39,460 bases of DNA, taken from contig JAQGDQ010000384.1 of the NCBI GenBank assembly GCA_030141605.1, forward strand, positions 183,793 to 223,252, given 5' to 3'. Origin of the DNA: Tubiluchus corallicola. Its lineage: Eukaryota; Priapulida; Priapulimorpha; Priapulimorphida; Tubiluchidae. Made by a program: the position numbers and the translations under genes. The notes beneath the pieces were generated by a model. The model was not told the DNA's origin, searched no databases, and saw nothing but the letters and a program-made list of their open reading frames with translations. Positions 23,890-32,957 of the stretch are shown one piece after another (position 1 is the stretch's first letter; the number at the start of each line of letters is the position of its first letter).

Positions 23890-24672
23890 TTAGATCTTTA
23901 CCACAGCAGCATCCTGCACCCAGCCCTTGTTACCATCTGCTATCTTTATCTCAACCCACTTCCCGATGCTATCTGTCAACTCCACTTTCAGCCCCTCATG
24001 AACAATAAACAGGCCTGTCCCGGTTTCGCTTGGTGAACTTTTTACAGTTACGCTTCTGGAAAAAATGATAGCATGATTCCGGATAGTCATTTTCTTCTTT
24101 TGCGACAACGCAAATGAAAATGATACTCCACTATACAGAAATGTTATCACAACAAATATAAAAGCCATCTTCTTTAAAAGCACTCTTCCTGAAAAGAGAA
24201 AAGTACCAAATAAAGCCAGCCCCAAAATAAAAGCGATCACACTCTGCCAGCCCCATTCATCTACCGAATGTAAGTTAACCATCTGCCGGTACCACTTTGC
24301 CACAAATATCTCCGGTAGCTTTTCAATATCATCCACAATATAAGCATTTACCAACTCCAGGTTATACAGAACATCCTTATCACCGGGCGCAAGCAAAAGC
24401 GCTCTCTCATAACTTAATATCGCCTTCGAAAACTCCCCCAACTTGTAATAAGAATTTCCTAAATTGAAATATATAACTGCAGATTCAACCCCTGCTGCCA
24501 AAGCAGCCTCGTAGACTTCAACTGCCTCAGCAAACTTATCCTCACCGTACAACTGAGACGCACTCTCTATTGCAAGCTTGTCTCCGTCCTGAGCAACAAG
24601 TAGCAGGCTTAACATAGCAGCCAGCAGCGTCATTGCATATTTTCGACCCGTATTTATCATTCGATATTCCAT
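23890..24672 (-). CDS. batE: BatE: TPR and SH3-domain membrane protein of the Bat operon
   Basis: Last gene of the Bat (Bacteroides aerotolerance) operon. A signal peptide (TLLAAMLSLLLVAQDG) is followed by tetratricopeptide repeats (about 30-110: YFNLGNSYYKLGEFSKAILS). Two transmembrane helices lie at about 143-160 and 167-190, and a C-terminal SH3-like domain at about 200-260 (VTVKSSPSETGTGLFIVHEG). The start is uncertain between M1 and M5 of the frame (24672 or 24660). It follows batD by 37 bases. It is thought to bind periplasmic or cell-wall partners together with BatC. The function of the complex is still poorly defined. Confidence 0.87.
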   Translation of the reverse strand: MEYRMINTGRKYAMTLLAAMLSLLLVAQDGDKLAIESASQLYGEDKFAEAVEVYEAALAAGVESAVIYFNLGNSYYKLGEFSKAILSYERALLLAPGDKDVLYNLELVNAYIVDDIEKLPEIFVAKWYRQMVNLHSVDEWGWQSVIAFILGLALFGTFLFSGRVLLKKMAFIFVVITFLYSGVSFSFALSQKKKMTIRNHAIIFSRSVTVKSSPSETGTGLFIVHEGLKVELTDSIGKWVEIKIADGNKGWVQDAAVVKI

Positions 24673-24709
24673 AACCCCTAATCTTTAAAAACTTCAAAAG
24701 TCAAAAATA

Positions 24710-26518
24710 TTACCCAATTTCTCTCTCCATTTTATTCATCACCTCACTTGCATCCTCATACACACCACCCATCTGTTCTACACTTCCGCTCGGGGCAAAC
24801 CTGGCAAACTCACACGCATCCAATACCTTCATAAACCCAGCAATTAACTCCCTAGACACTCCTCTCTCGCTCAGCACCTCAGATGCCCTCTCACGATTTA
24901 ACTCCGAAACAGGAATGGTCAATTTATCACTAAGATACCCCCAAAACGCACGCATTACCGACTCGTAAAAACTCTCCGGCTCTCTCTTGCTGAGATGCTC
25001 CTTTGCCCCTCTGAGGTGCTTCTTGGCAACCCTAGCAGCCTTCCGGTTCCTATGCTTTGCAATGTTGGCTCTCTCCTTTATTCGCTTCCTATTCAGAAAA
25101 TAAATAAACAGTAGTAAAAACAGTCCCCCTAAATGTATAAGATAATATCTCAGTGACCCGAAAAAGATATACCCTTTTACATACAACTTCCCTGTCCCTT
25201 GCTTAATATATCTTATATCCTTACCTATAAACCTTACACTCTCTCTCGATACAGACTGTATCATTCCAGAAGAATGTTCTCCCTCGCCTTTTTCAACATG
25301 CAGAGCAAATGAAGAAGACTTTTTGGTTACATACTTTGCCAATGAAGGATTGAAGTAGGTAAACTCTACTGGGGGTATTGCATAATCCCCGGCATACCTT
25401 GGTAAAAACAGATGCTCAAAAGTTATGCTGCCTTTTAACCCCTCCTCTGAAGCCTTATAGTCAGATGCTGTTTTGGGATCGTAAGCCTCAAAATCAGGAG
25501 GAAGGTTAACCTTTGGCCCATTTATAAGTTTAATATTACCATTCCCGGTAATTTTAAACTTCAGCGTTATCGCATCGTTCTCTTTAACATTGGTATCACT
25601 TATAGATGCCGTAAAGCTAAAATCTCCTACCCCTCCGGAAAAGCCGGCAGGGGGTGTTGGATGCGGCTTAACTTTTACGCTCGCAGGAGGGCTCAACGCT
25701 GTCACTCTAACAGTGGAATATGAGTTAAAGAAATCATCAAAAAAGTTTCTGGAGCGGTGACTAACTCGTTGCCTAACAAAACACTCAATCTCGGCAGGCT
25801 CTATCTTTATCTCTCCCGAGTGCTGCGGAAATAAAACAGCTTTTTTTAGTACTCCGACATTGTATATCTCTCCATTATAAGCCTCCCTTTGCAAAGATAT
25901 CTGCTGAGGAGTCTCAATATCCTGCAGCCAGAAACCCTCAAAACTTGGCAATTTTATATTTCCAAGCCTGGTAAGTTCCACTTTTGAAAATATTTTAATA
26001 GTTGCCACAATATGTTCTCCCTTAAACACACTCTTCTTGTTTAAAAAAACCTTCACAAACAGATCTTCTTTACTAATAACCCCTGACTGGACAGCAGGCT
26101 CATTAACTCCACCTCCCGAAGGCTTTGAAGACCCCTTTACAACTTCCAGAGTAACAGGGTTCGAGGTATATCTTTCCCCTCCCACCTTTATGCTCGCCGA
26201 CCCTATTGTGTACACCCCCTCTTTTTTCGCCTGCAAAACATACGAATAAGAAGAGGTAACATTCTTTTTACTATTCCCGTTAATAAACTCTACCGATACA
26301 CTTTGAGTAGTTGACGGCCCCATCAGTAGATTAAAATCAGACAACTCAGGCAGACTAACCTCCTCCCCCTCACCATTTAAGGTCAGCGTTAAACGAAACT
26401 GTTCACCCAGCTCCACCAACTTTGGGGCAGACATCCTAAAATCAACCTGTGTAGCCAGCGCAGGCATAACCCCCAAAAGGGATATAATCCCCAAAAATAT
26501 CAATCTGTTTTTTCTCAT
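24710..26518 (-). CDS. batD: BatD: membrane protein with oxygen-tolerance domain
   Basis: A protein of 602 residues, usual for BatD. A signal peptide (LIFLGIISLLGVMPALA) precedes a long periplasmic beta-sandwich part (about 24-440) with repeated immunoglobulin-like segments. These show the paired pattern of BatD: VELGEQFRLTLTLNGEGE at the start, then VFLNKKSVFKGEHIVATI, then ISDTNVKENDAITLKFKITG. One transmembrane helix lies at about 455-475, followed by a basic cytoplasmic region (RKAARVAKKHLRGAKEH) and a helical C-terminus. Encoded between batC (116-base gap) and batE. Confidence 0.9.
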   Translation of the reverse strand: MRKNRLIFLGIISLLGVMPALATQVDFRMSAPKLVELGEQFRLTLTLNGEGEEVSLPELSDFNLLMGPSTTQSVSVEFINGNSKKNVTSSYSYVLQAKKEGVYTIGSASIKVGGERYTSNPVTLEVVKGSSKPSGGGVNEPAVQSGVISKEDLFVKVFLNKKSVFKGEHIVATIKIFSKVELTRLGNIKLPSFEGFWLQDIETPQQISLQREAYNGEIYNVGVLKKAVLFPQHSGEIKIEPAEIECFVRQRVSHRSRNFFDDFFNSYSTVRVTALSPPASVKVKPHPTPPAGFSGGVGDFSFTASISDTNVKENDAITLKFKITGNGNIKLINGPKVNLPPDFEAYDPKTASDYKASEEGLKGSITFEHLFLPRYAGDYAIPPVEFTYFNPSLAKYVTKKSSSFALHVEKGEGEHSSGMIQSVSRESVRFIGKDIRYIKQGTGKLYVKGYIFFGSLRYYLIHLGGLFLLLFIYFLNRKRIKERANIAKHRNRKAARVAKKHLRGAKEHLSKREPESFYESVMRAFWGYLSDKLTIPVSELNRERASEVLSERGVSRELIAGFMKVLDACEFARFAPSGSVEQMGGVYEDASEVMNKMEREIG

Positions 26519-26634
26519 TTATATGATTATAGTACGAATCATAGCTCCTCAAGATTTTCTCCTCAAAAATAGTGCAATTTTGAAGCGTAATCTTTATAAA
26601 TGCTAAATTATGCACATCAAAAGGCGTACCAACC

Positions 26635-27444
26635 CTACCAGTCCTTCTCCACTCTTACCTTTTTTGCTTGCTCGGCCTGCATCTTCTTTACCCTCTCCTG
26701 TGTCTCTTTTTCATCATTCTCAAGCATCTGTAATAAACGCTCCGCAGTTTCTCTATCTATCTTATTTTGGTCCTGATTTTGGTCCTGATTCTGGTCCTGA
26801 TCCTGGTTCTGATCCTGGTTCTGATCCTGATTCTGATCCTGATTCTGGTCCTGGTCCTGGTTCTGATCCTGATCTTGATCCTGATCCTGGTCCTGATCCT
26901 GGTCTTGATCCTGGTCTTGATCCTGGTTCTGATCCTGGTTCTGATCCTGGTTCTGATCCTGGTTCTGATCCTGATCCTGATCTTCCTGCTGCTGCTTCAT
27001 CTTTTGAGCATATGCAAGATTATACTTGGTTTCAATATCTCCCGGATTTAGTCGCAATGCCTCTTTATACGCATCGATGCTCTCATCTATCTTTTCCTGC
27101 GCCAATAATGAATTACCCATATTATGATACACCATCGCCTTTTCACTTGGTTTATCAGTTTGCTCTGCAAGCCTTTCAAAAGCACTTGCTGCCTGCTGAG
27201 GCTTAGCCTGTTTATACAAAGCACCAGCTAAGTTAAATTGCCATTGAAAATTATCAGGCTTCTGTTGTAACGCCCGCCTGTATGCCACTTCTGCCTCCCC
27301 AAACTTAATAGTATCAAGAGCTACTGTATCTTTTAACCCTTCATTGTACAGCTTATTCCCATGACGCACAAACCGCCTCTCCTTCTGTGCAGACGCGGCA
27401 AGCGATGAGCCCAATACCAAAAAAATAACTACTAGCTGCTTCAT
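26635..27444 (-). CDS. batC: BatC: TPR protein with long Asp-Gln/Asn-Gln tract
   Basis: A signal peptide (MKQLVVIFLVLGSSLAASAQ) is followed by about three tetratricopeptide repeats (AEVAYRRALQQKPDNFQWQF, then VYHNMGNSLLAQEKIDESID). A tract of roughly 36 DQ/NQ dipeptides comes next, and then a Lys/Glu-rich helix. The frame extends 8 codons further upstream, overlapping batB, but ATG 27444 begins exactly at the signal peptide. Gln-rich tails are known in BatC proteins. Here the tract is encoded by an almost pure hexanucleotide array, so its length can change without loss of frame. BatC probably acts with BatA, BatB and BatE in a periplasmic/inner-membrane complex. Confidence 0.85.
   Translation of the reverse strand: MKQLVVIFLVLGSSLAASAQKERRFVRHGNKLYNEGLKDTVALDTIKFGEAEVAYRRALQQKPDNFQWQFNLAGALYKQAKPQQAASAFERLAEQTDKPSEKAMVYHNMGNSLLAQEKIDESIDAYKEALRLNPGDIETKYNLAYAQKMKQQQEDQDQDQNQDQNQDQNQDQNQDQDQDQDQDQDQDQDQDQDQNQDQDQNQDQNQDQNQDQNQDQDQNQDQNQDQNKIDRETAERLLQMLENDEKETQERVKKMQAEQAKKVRVEKDW
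26767..26982 (-). repeat. Hexanucleotide tandem array within batC
   Basis: About 36 units of GATCAG, GACCAG or AACCAG (minus strand) code alternating DQ and NQ. Higher-order 12-base units (GATCAGAACCAG) are repeated perfectly several times at both ends. Unit changes keep the frame. On the plus strand the same array gives long frames of Val-Leu-Ile repeats, which are not genes. Confidence 0.92.
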
Positions 27445-27454
27445 AACTATCATT

Positions 27455-28495
27455 TCAGTGTGTACCAAATAATCTATAATTTTTTAGCCATTTATTCTTC
27501 CTCTCAAGAATAAGAAAATCTATAAGCATCAGTGCCAGCCCAATTGCAATGAAAAGAGCATACTGCTCATTATACTCTGAATAAATGCGTGATTCCAGTT
27601 CCGCTTTATCCATTTTTCCTATCTCTTCAAACAGTTTATCCAGCCCCACCTGTGCGTTACTGGCAAAAATACTCTTACCCCCACCCGCTACCGCAATCCT
27701 GGCAAGCATCTCCTCATTTAGCTTCGTAACCACTATATTCCCATCTTTATCCCTATGAAAATCACGTCTGCCATCCGGTAGTTCAAGAGGTATCGGGACC
27801 CCCTGTGATGACCCCATACCAATAGTATAAACAACAATACCGTTGCTGTAGGCTTTCTGTGCCTCAGATATAGCATCATCTTCATGATTCTCTCCGTCAG
27901 TTATTATAATTATTGCCTTGCTCCCATCAAAGTTGGGTGAAAATGAGTTAGAGCTAAGATTTATTGCTGCCCCTATTGCGGTCCCCTGAACTGGAACAAT
28001 ATCCGTATCTATTGCACCAAGAAAAAGCTTTGCTGAAGTGTAATCAGCTGTTATTGGCAACTGCATATATGCATCACCTGCAAAAACTACAAGCCCTATC
28101 TTATCATTATGCAGGCTCTCAGTTAATCTAGAAATTGCACGTTTTGCTCTCTCCAGACGATTCGGGGTAATATCTTCCGCAAGCATACTCTTAGAAACAT
28201 CCAGCGCAATAATTAGCTCTACCCCTTCCCTCTTTACGGTTGTAAGCTTTGAGCCATACTGTGGCCTCGCAATACCAATAATAATAAAAGTAAATGCCAG
28301 CATCCAGACAACAAACTTGACAATATGGCGACCTGTCGACACACTTGGCATCAACTGCCGAAGTATTGACATATCTCCGAAGTGAGCCAGGGCCCTCTTC
28401 CTCCCTCTCACAGACAGCAAAAAAATAACTACAAATGCCGGAATTATCAGCATAAAGTAAAAATATTCCGGATGTGCAAACCTAAATGACTCCAT
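27455..28495 (-). CDS. batB: BatB: von Willebrand factor A domain membrane protein
   Basis: A protein of 346 residues with two N-terminal transmembrane helices (about 9-27 and 58-76), a vWA domain (about 88-290) and a C-terminal helix (about 310-328). The metal-ion-dependent adhesion site is visible as DVSKSM (DxSxS, about 95-100), then T150-type Thr in the PITADYTSA region and the TDGENHEDD Asp. Encoded between batA (77 bases) and batC. BatA/BatB-like pairs are proposed to form heteromers with the MoxR ATPase controlling them. Confidence 0.92.
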   Translation of the reverse strand: MESFRFAHPEYFYFMLIIPAFVVIFLLSVRGRKRALAHFGDMSILRQLMPSVSTGRHIVKFVVWMLAFTFIIIGIARPQYGSKLTTVKREGVELIIALDVSKSMLAEDITPNRLERAKRAISRLTESLHNDKIGLVVFAGDAYMQLPITADYTSAKLFLGAIDTDIVPVQGTAIGAAINLSSNSFSPNFDGSKAIIIITDGENHEDDAISEAQKAYSNGIVVYTIGMGSSQGVPIPLELPDGRRDFHRDKDGNIVVTKLNEEMLARIAVAGGGKSIFASNAQVGLDKLFEEIGKMDKAELESRIYSEYNEQYALFIAIGLALMLIDFLILERKNKWLKNYRLFGTH

Positions 28496-28572
28496 ATACT
28501 TAATAACATCTCTTTGTTGAAGCTTCTCCTTTTTCCACCAATTCTTACCTCCACCTGTCAGACCTGTACAGC

Positions 28573-29565
28573 CTAAGGTATATTCCTAAAAACCGTAACC
28601 TTCATAAAAAACCCCACAAGGGCCACCAGAAGTGCAGGAATAGCAAACCTAAGATACTCCTCATTCTTTTTACTAAACTCATGAACCTCCATTTTAGAGC
28701 GCTCAAGCTTATCAATCGTCTTATATATCTCTACCAGTTTCGCTTTATTAGTAGCCCTGTAGTACTTCCCATCTGTGAGATCTGATATGCTCTGTAAGGC
28801 TTTTTCATCTATCTTAACCTCAACATTTCTTATACGTGTTCCAAGGTTGGTTTGCACAGGAAAAGGTGCGGTGCCGATAGTTCCAACTCCGATAGAGTAA
28901 ACTCTTACTCCGTAAGTTTTTGCAATTTCTGCGGCAGTTATAGGGGCAATCTCTCCCCTGTTATTTTCACCATCGGTAAGCAAAATTACAACCTTGCTGC
29001 TTGCATCGCTCTCCTTCAGCCTTGCCACTGAAGTTGCAAGGCCAAGGCCAATTGCCGTACCATCCTCAATCATACCACACTTGACCTCCCTAAGCAAATT
29101 TATAAGTACTGCGTGATCTGTAGTAAGAGGACACTGTGTAAAACTCTCTCCCGCAAAAACAACTAAGCCGATACGATCATAAGGCCTGCCTGAAATAAAC
29201 TCTGTAGCTACAGCTTTGGCTGCTTCAAGTCTGTCGGGGCTAAAATCCCTTGCCAGCATGGAACTTGATATATCAAAAGCTATAACTATATCTATACCCT
29301 CTGTAGACTGGGTCTCCCAGCTATCCGATGACTGAGGACGGGCCAAGCTCAGGATAAGAAGAGACATAGCCATAAGCTGAATAACAAAAATAGAGTGGCG
29401 CAGATAGTGTCTCCATGTGTTGGGGGCTTTCTCAAACCCATTTAATGTTGATATGCTTATACTTGCCATCAACGTTTTTTGCCGCCACACATACCACGCT
29501 ATCATTGGCACAAAAACCAAAAACAGATAAAAAAATCCGGGTTTAGCAAAATCCATACTAGCCAT
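28573..29565 (-). CDS. batA: BatA: von Willebrand factor A domain membrane protein
   Basis: A 330-residue homologue of BatB with the same layout. Two N-terminal membrane segments (about 10-27 and 53-75) come before the vWA domain with its adhesion site (DISSSM near residue 97, CPLTTDHA near 144, LTDGENNRGE near 197). A final membrane helix lies near 305-325. It overlaps the preceding gene by 8 bases, indicating coupling. The Bat proteins were named for a reduced-aerotolerance phenotype in Bacteroides fragilis, but the molecular role is not settled. Confidence 0.92.
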   Translation of the reverse strand: MASMDFAKPGFFYLFLVFVPMIAWYVWRQKTLMASISISTLNGFEKAPNTWRHYLRHSIFVIQLMAMSLLILSLARPQSSDSWETQSTEGIDIVIAFDISSSMLARDFSPDRLEAAKAVATEFISGRPYDRIGLVVFAGESFTQCPLTTDHAVLINLLREVKCGMIEDGTAIGLGLATSVARLKESDASSKVVILLTDGENNRGEIAPITAAEIAKTYGVRVYSIGVGTIGTAPFPVQTNLGTRIRNVEVKIDEKALQSISDLTDGKYYRATNKAKLVEIYKTIDKLERSKMEVHEFSKKNEEYLRFAIPALLVALVGFFMKVTVFRNIP

Positions 29566-30589
29566 CTTTTTTCACCCCTTCGCCATTGATTAAATAAGTT
29601 GTCTCCTCCACTTCACCTTCACTACTCTTCAGTGAACTATCTTTTTTCTCATCAACTTTAGTCTGCTCTACAAAAAAGTAGGCATTTGCAATTGTTATCT
29701 GATTCTCATCAGAAGTAGGAGACAGCTTTGCAAACTTAACAAAATCTGCCAACTCAAGAATCTGCCTCAGCATATCAATAGGCTGCTGACCTACCTCCGA
29801 TTCTTTACTCTCAATATTTCTCATAATCTCTGCAGTAGTCTGCTCCAACGCCTTAATATGAAATCTCTCCTCTATATAAGACCTTACAATACACGTTACT
29901 CTGCTATAATACTCTTTAGTACGGTTGCTCTGCCACAACTTCTTATTCTTCAGCTCACTCAACGCACGCAAAGCTATCACATGAGCAGGCTCCCGGGGCT
30001 TGGGAGCCCTTTGAAACAGTGGGGCATTCTTCCTCCGCTGTCTTATCATATAAATAACCAGATAAATAAGAGCCAAGGCAAGTATCACCCCAAATAGTAT
30101 TGGTGCGATCTCTTTAAATGTAACATGTGCAGAAAAAGGCCTTTTAATATCAACAGGCCCCCTCTCCATATCCACATCAATTGTATTCACAAAAAGCCTC
30201 AGCTCTCCCGTTTCAATAGAATCTTCCAGCTCATCATATTTCAGCCTGTAAACAAAAGGGGGTATAATATGAGTACCCTCGTCAAAACATGTAACAATAA
30301 ACTTTTGCCGGATCAATCGTTTTCTATCTTTTAGCACAATAGTATCTACCGGCTCCTGCCTCAGCACTTCAATTGCCAAACCTATAGTATCCGACACTTC
30401 CGGCAACTCAATAGTAAGGCCATCCGAGCTCTCCAGCTCCAGGGTCAGCAATATCTGATCCCCAAGGTCAATGGAATCCCTTTCAAATGATGCCTCTGCC
30501 TTAATCTCCTGGCCTGTAGCAGCGCTGCTAAAAACAGCAAAAACAGAGAGTACAAGCACAAAATATATATTAACAATACTTAAACCCAT
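29558..30589 (-). CDS. Bat-operon membrane protein with BatD-like ectodomain
   Basis: A protein of 343 residues. The signal peptide (VLVLSVFAVFSSAATGQ) is followed by a beta-sandwich ectodomain (about 28-155, with ERDSIDLGDQILLTLELESS, the same pattern that opens BatD). One transmembrane helix lies at about 165-183. A cytoplasmic helical part (about 195-310) contains KEYYSRVTCIVRSYIEERF, resembling the C-terminal region of BatD. It sits between the DUF58 gene (7 bases) and batA (8-base overlap), where many Bacteroidota have a gene of this kind. No symbol is assigned. It looks like a short BatD paralogue feeding the same complex. Confidence 0.75.
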   Translation of the reverse strand: MGLSIVNIYFVLVLSVFAVFSSAATGQEIKAEASFERDSIDLGDQILLTLELESSDGLTIELPEVSDTIGLAIEVLRQEPVDTIVLKDRKRLIRQKFIVTCFDEGTHIIPPFVYRLKYDELEDSIETGELRLFVNTIDVDMERGPVDIKRPFSAHVTFKEIAPILFGVILALALIYLVIYMIRQRRKNAPLFQRAPKPREPAHVIALRALSELKNKKLWQSNRTKEYYSRVTCIVRSYIEERFHIKALEQTTAEIMRNIESKESEVGQQPIDMLRQILELADFVKFAKLSPTSDENQITIANAYFFVEQTKVDEKKDSSLKSSEGEVEETTYLINGEGVKKDG

Positions 30590-30596
30590 AAGCTGC

Positions 30597-31469
30597 CTAT
30601 TCCCTCTTCTTAAAAAGTGCTACTAATGACTTAACATAGTCTTGCCGTGTATCAATACTCGCATAATCAATACCGGCTCTCCTAAACACACTGTCAAGCC
30701 TGTCTATCTTATCTGTCCACCACTTCCTGTAAATACTTCTCACCCGCCGACTGGATGAATCGACCCACCGATAACCACCTGTCTCCGAATCTTTAAACTT
30801 CACCATACCGATAGAAGGAAGCTCTGTCTCTCGCTCATCATATATATGGAGACCCACTATATCATGCTTCCTATTTGCAATAATGAGAGACTGCTCTAGC
30901 TGAGGATTATCATCCATAAAATCTGAAATAACAAAAACAGAAACCCGCCGCTTCATAATATTGGTCATATACTGAATAGCCTGTGTTATATCAGTCTTTC
31001 GTGATATGGGTTCAAAATCTATCAAGTCATTAATAATTCTCAGCGCGTGTGTTCTCCCCTTTTGCGGTGGAATAAACTTCTCTATCCTATCAGAAAACAG
31101 AATAACCCCTATTTTGTCATTATTGGCCATAGCTGAAAAAGAGAGTATTGCAGATATCTCAGTTATCACATTCTTCTTCAGCTTATCCGATGTACCAAAA
31201 TTACGAGACCCGCTAATATCAACAAGAAGAAGAACCGTCAACTCCCTCTCCTCTTCAAATATCTTTATAAACGGCTTGTTATAACGCGCCGTAACATTCC
31301 AGTCAATATTTCTTACGTCATCTCCAAACTGATAATCACGAACCTCACTGAAGGCCATACCTCTCCCTTTAAAAGCGCTATGATACTCGCCAGCAAAAAT
31401 ATTTCGAGACAGCCCTCTGGTCTTTATCTCTATTTTCCTAACCCTCTTTATGAGCTCTGATTTATCCAC
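30597..31469 (-). CDS. DUF58 protein, MoxR partner
   Basis: Cytoplasmic protein of 290 residues. The DUF58 hallmark is the block GRGMAFSEVRDYQFGDDVRN followed by IDWNVTARYNKPFIKIFEEE. The vWA-like core follows with LLVDISGS as its DxSxS motif (about 89-96). Members are always next to MoxR AAA+ ATPases and are thought to be their adaptors or substrates. Here moxR lies 65 bases upstream and the Bat genes follow immediately. Confidence 0.92.
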   Translation of the reverse strand: MDKSELIKRVRKIEIKTRGLSRNIFAGEYHSAFKGRGMAFSEVRDYQFGDDVRNIDWNVTARYNKPFIKIFEEERELTVLLLVDISGSRNFGTSDKLKKNVITEISAILSFSAMANNDKIGVILFSDRIEKFIPPQKGRTHALRIINDLIDFEPISRKTDITQAIQYMTNIMKRRVSVFVISDFMDDNPQLEQSLIIANRKHDIVGLHIYDERETELPSIGMVKFKDSETGGYRWVDSSSRRVRSIYRKWWTDKIDRLDSVFRRAGIDYASIDTRQDYVKSLVALFKKRE

Positions 31470-31534
31470 TCTCTGTATACTTTAAAAAAACACCACGGAC
31501 AAAGGCAAACATTACAAAACAAAACCGCCCTTTT

Positions 31535-32530
31535 TTAAGGCACCTCCACAGTATTTAATATCTCGCTGATAATATCTTCCGACACTATATTACTAGCCTC
31601 CGCCTCATAGCTCAGCCCAATTCTGTGACGCATCACATCGTGACATATAGCCCTTACATCCTCTGGAATAACATAGCCCCTGCGTTTAATAAAAGCATAC
31701 GCTTTGCTCGCCTGTGCAAGGCTTATGGACGCACGTGGAGAACACCCGTACGAAATCATCTCATTAAACTGCTTCAGCCCATGCTCTCCGGGCTCACGGG
31801 TAGCATGTATGATATCAACTATATATCTGTGTATCTTATCGTCCATATAAACCTCCTTAACCACATCTCGTGCTCTTATAATATCACTAGGATTCAGGAC
31901 TGACGTAGCAGACGGAAACTCCTTCATAAGATTTTGCCTTACTATCACCTCCTCCTCTTTCTTATCTGGATAGCCCAATACAACCTTTAACATAAAACGA
32001 TCCACTTGTGCCTCCGGAAGAGGATAAGTACCCTCCTGCTCAATCGGGTTTTGAGTAGCCATCACTAAAAATGGCTCCTCCAACTTATAAGTATTCTCTC
32101 CTATTGTAACCTGCCTCTCTTGCATTGCTTCAAGCAACGCCGACTGTACCTTTGCCGGAGCGCGATTGATCTCATCAGCAAGAATAAAATTCGTAAAAAT
32201 AGGCCCCTTCTTTACTACAAACTCCTCTTTGCGTTGGCTGTAAATCATCGTCCCCAGCAAATCGGCGGGAAGCAGGTCCGGCGTAAACTGAATCCTGGCA
32301 AACTTTGCCTCAATAGTGCTAGAGAGAGTATTAATAGCTAATGTTTTCGCAAGCCCGGGAACCCCTTCCAACAATAAATGCCCGTCAGAAAGCAACCCTA
32401 TTAACAGGCTCTCAATCAAATGTTTTTGTCCCACAATAACCTTATTCATCTCCATAGACACCATGTCGACAAAAGAACTCTCCCCGTGAATCTTATCATT
32501 AAGCCTCTTTATATCCAATGTTTGCTCCAT
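31535..32530 (-). CDS. moxR: MoxR-family AAA+ ATPase
   Basis: A protein of 331 residues. Walker A is EGVPGLAKT (about 55-63, with the MoxR-typical Leu-Ala before Lys). Walker B is ADEINRAPAKVQSALLEAMQ. Sensor 1 lies in VMATQNPIEQEGTYPLPEAQ, and arginine-finger/sensor 2 residues in the SPRASISLAQASKAYA region. It is a chaperone-like ATPase thought to mature or insert metal-dependent vWA proteins, here the Bat proteins encoded downstream. First gene of the eight-gene Bat operon, with a candidate promoter at 32650-32657. Confidence 0.95.
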   Translation of the reverse strand: MEQTLDIKRLNDKIHGESSFVDMVSMEMNKVIVGQKHLIESLLIGLLSDGHLLLEGVPGLAKTLAINTLSSTIEAKFARIQFTPDLLPADLLGTMIYSQRKEEFVVKKGPIFTNFILADEINRAPAKVQSALLEAMQERQVTIGENTYKLEEPFLVMATQNPIEQEGTYPLPEAQVDRFMLKVVLGYPDKKEEEVIVRQNLMKEFPSATSVLNPSDIIRARDVVKEVYMDDKIHRYIVDIIHATREPGEHGLKQFNEMISYGCSPRASISLAQASKAYAFIKRRGYVIPEDVRAICHDVMRHRIGLSYEAEASNIVSEDIISEILNTVEVP

Positions 32531-32649
32531 AACTTTCCATCTTTATTTTAAATCATTAATATGTCGTGTCTATCTCTCTTCTTTAAAAATAATCAATAAT
32601 GGTGCCAATAATGCACCCACCCAACTAAACAACTAAATAAAACCGCACA

Positions 32650-32657
32650 CAAAACTA
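32650..32657 (-). promoter_or_regulatory. Candidate -7 box (TAGTTTTG) for the moxR-bat operon
   Basis: The minus-strand match to TAnnTTTG lies 120 bases before the moxR ATG. No strong -33 element. A partial palindrome (TTGTTAAAAATTGTTAAC, about 32691-32708) lies just upstream of it. Between this box and repeat copy G no gene is visible. Confidence 0.35.
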
Positions 32658-32796
32658 TACTATTTATAATACTCTACTAATTTCCATTTTGTTAAAAATT
32701 GTTAACCAGTGCCTTAAACAACAAGCGCAACAAAGTATATCCGTAAATAGCATATCTGAAAATTCCATATATATCTCACACTCAGCGACATCAAAG

Positions 32797-32924
32797 CCTT
32801 TGCAAAGCAAGTAAACTGGCCCAGATTGAAAAAATCAGTGAAAATTCACACTTTACCGGCGTGAATAACAGCTTTAGCTGGAACTTTGACAAAAATATAA
32901 ATAAAAAAATGAACTTTGCACAAG
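32797..32924 (+). repeat. Dispersed repeat, copy G, directly before truA
   Basis: Begins CCTTTGCAAAGCAAG, carries the core GGCCCAGATTGAAAA and GACAAAAATATAAATAAAAAA, and ends AACTTTGCACAAG, 128 bases. The ends are inverted repeats of each other over about 10 bases. It stops 33 bases before the truA ATG. Confidence 0.75.
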
Positions 32925-32957
32925 CTCACAAGCGAGCTTAAAAAATTGATAAATAAC

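Noticed and set aside
26767-26982. Possible CRISPR array
   Set aside because: Units are 6 or 12 bases without spacers and lie inside a coding region.
26767-27206. Plus-strand frames of Val-Leu-Ile or Asp-Pro-Gly repeats
   Set aside because: They are antisense readings of the batC hexamer array; the minus-strand BatC frame with signal peptide and TPRs explains the sequence.
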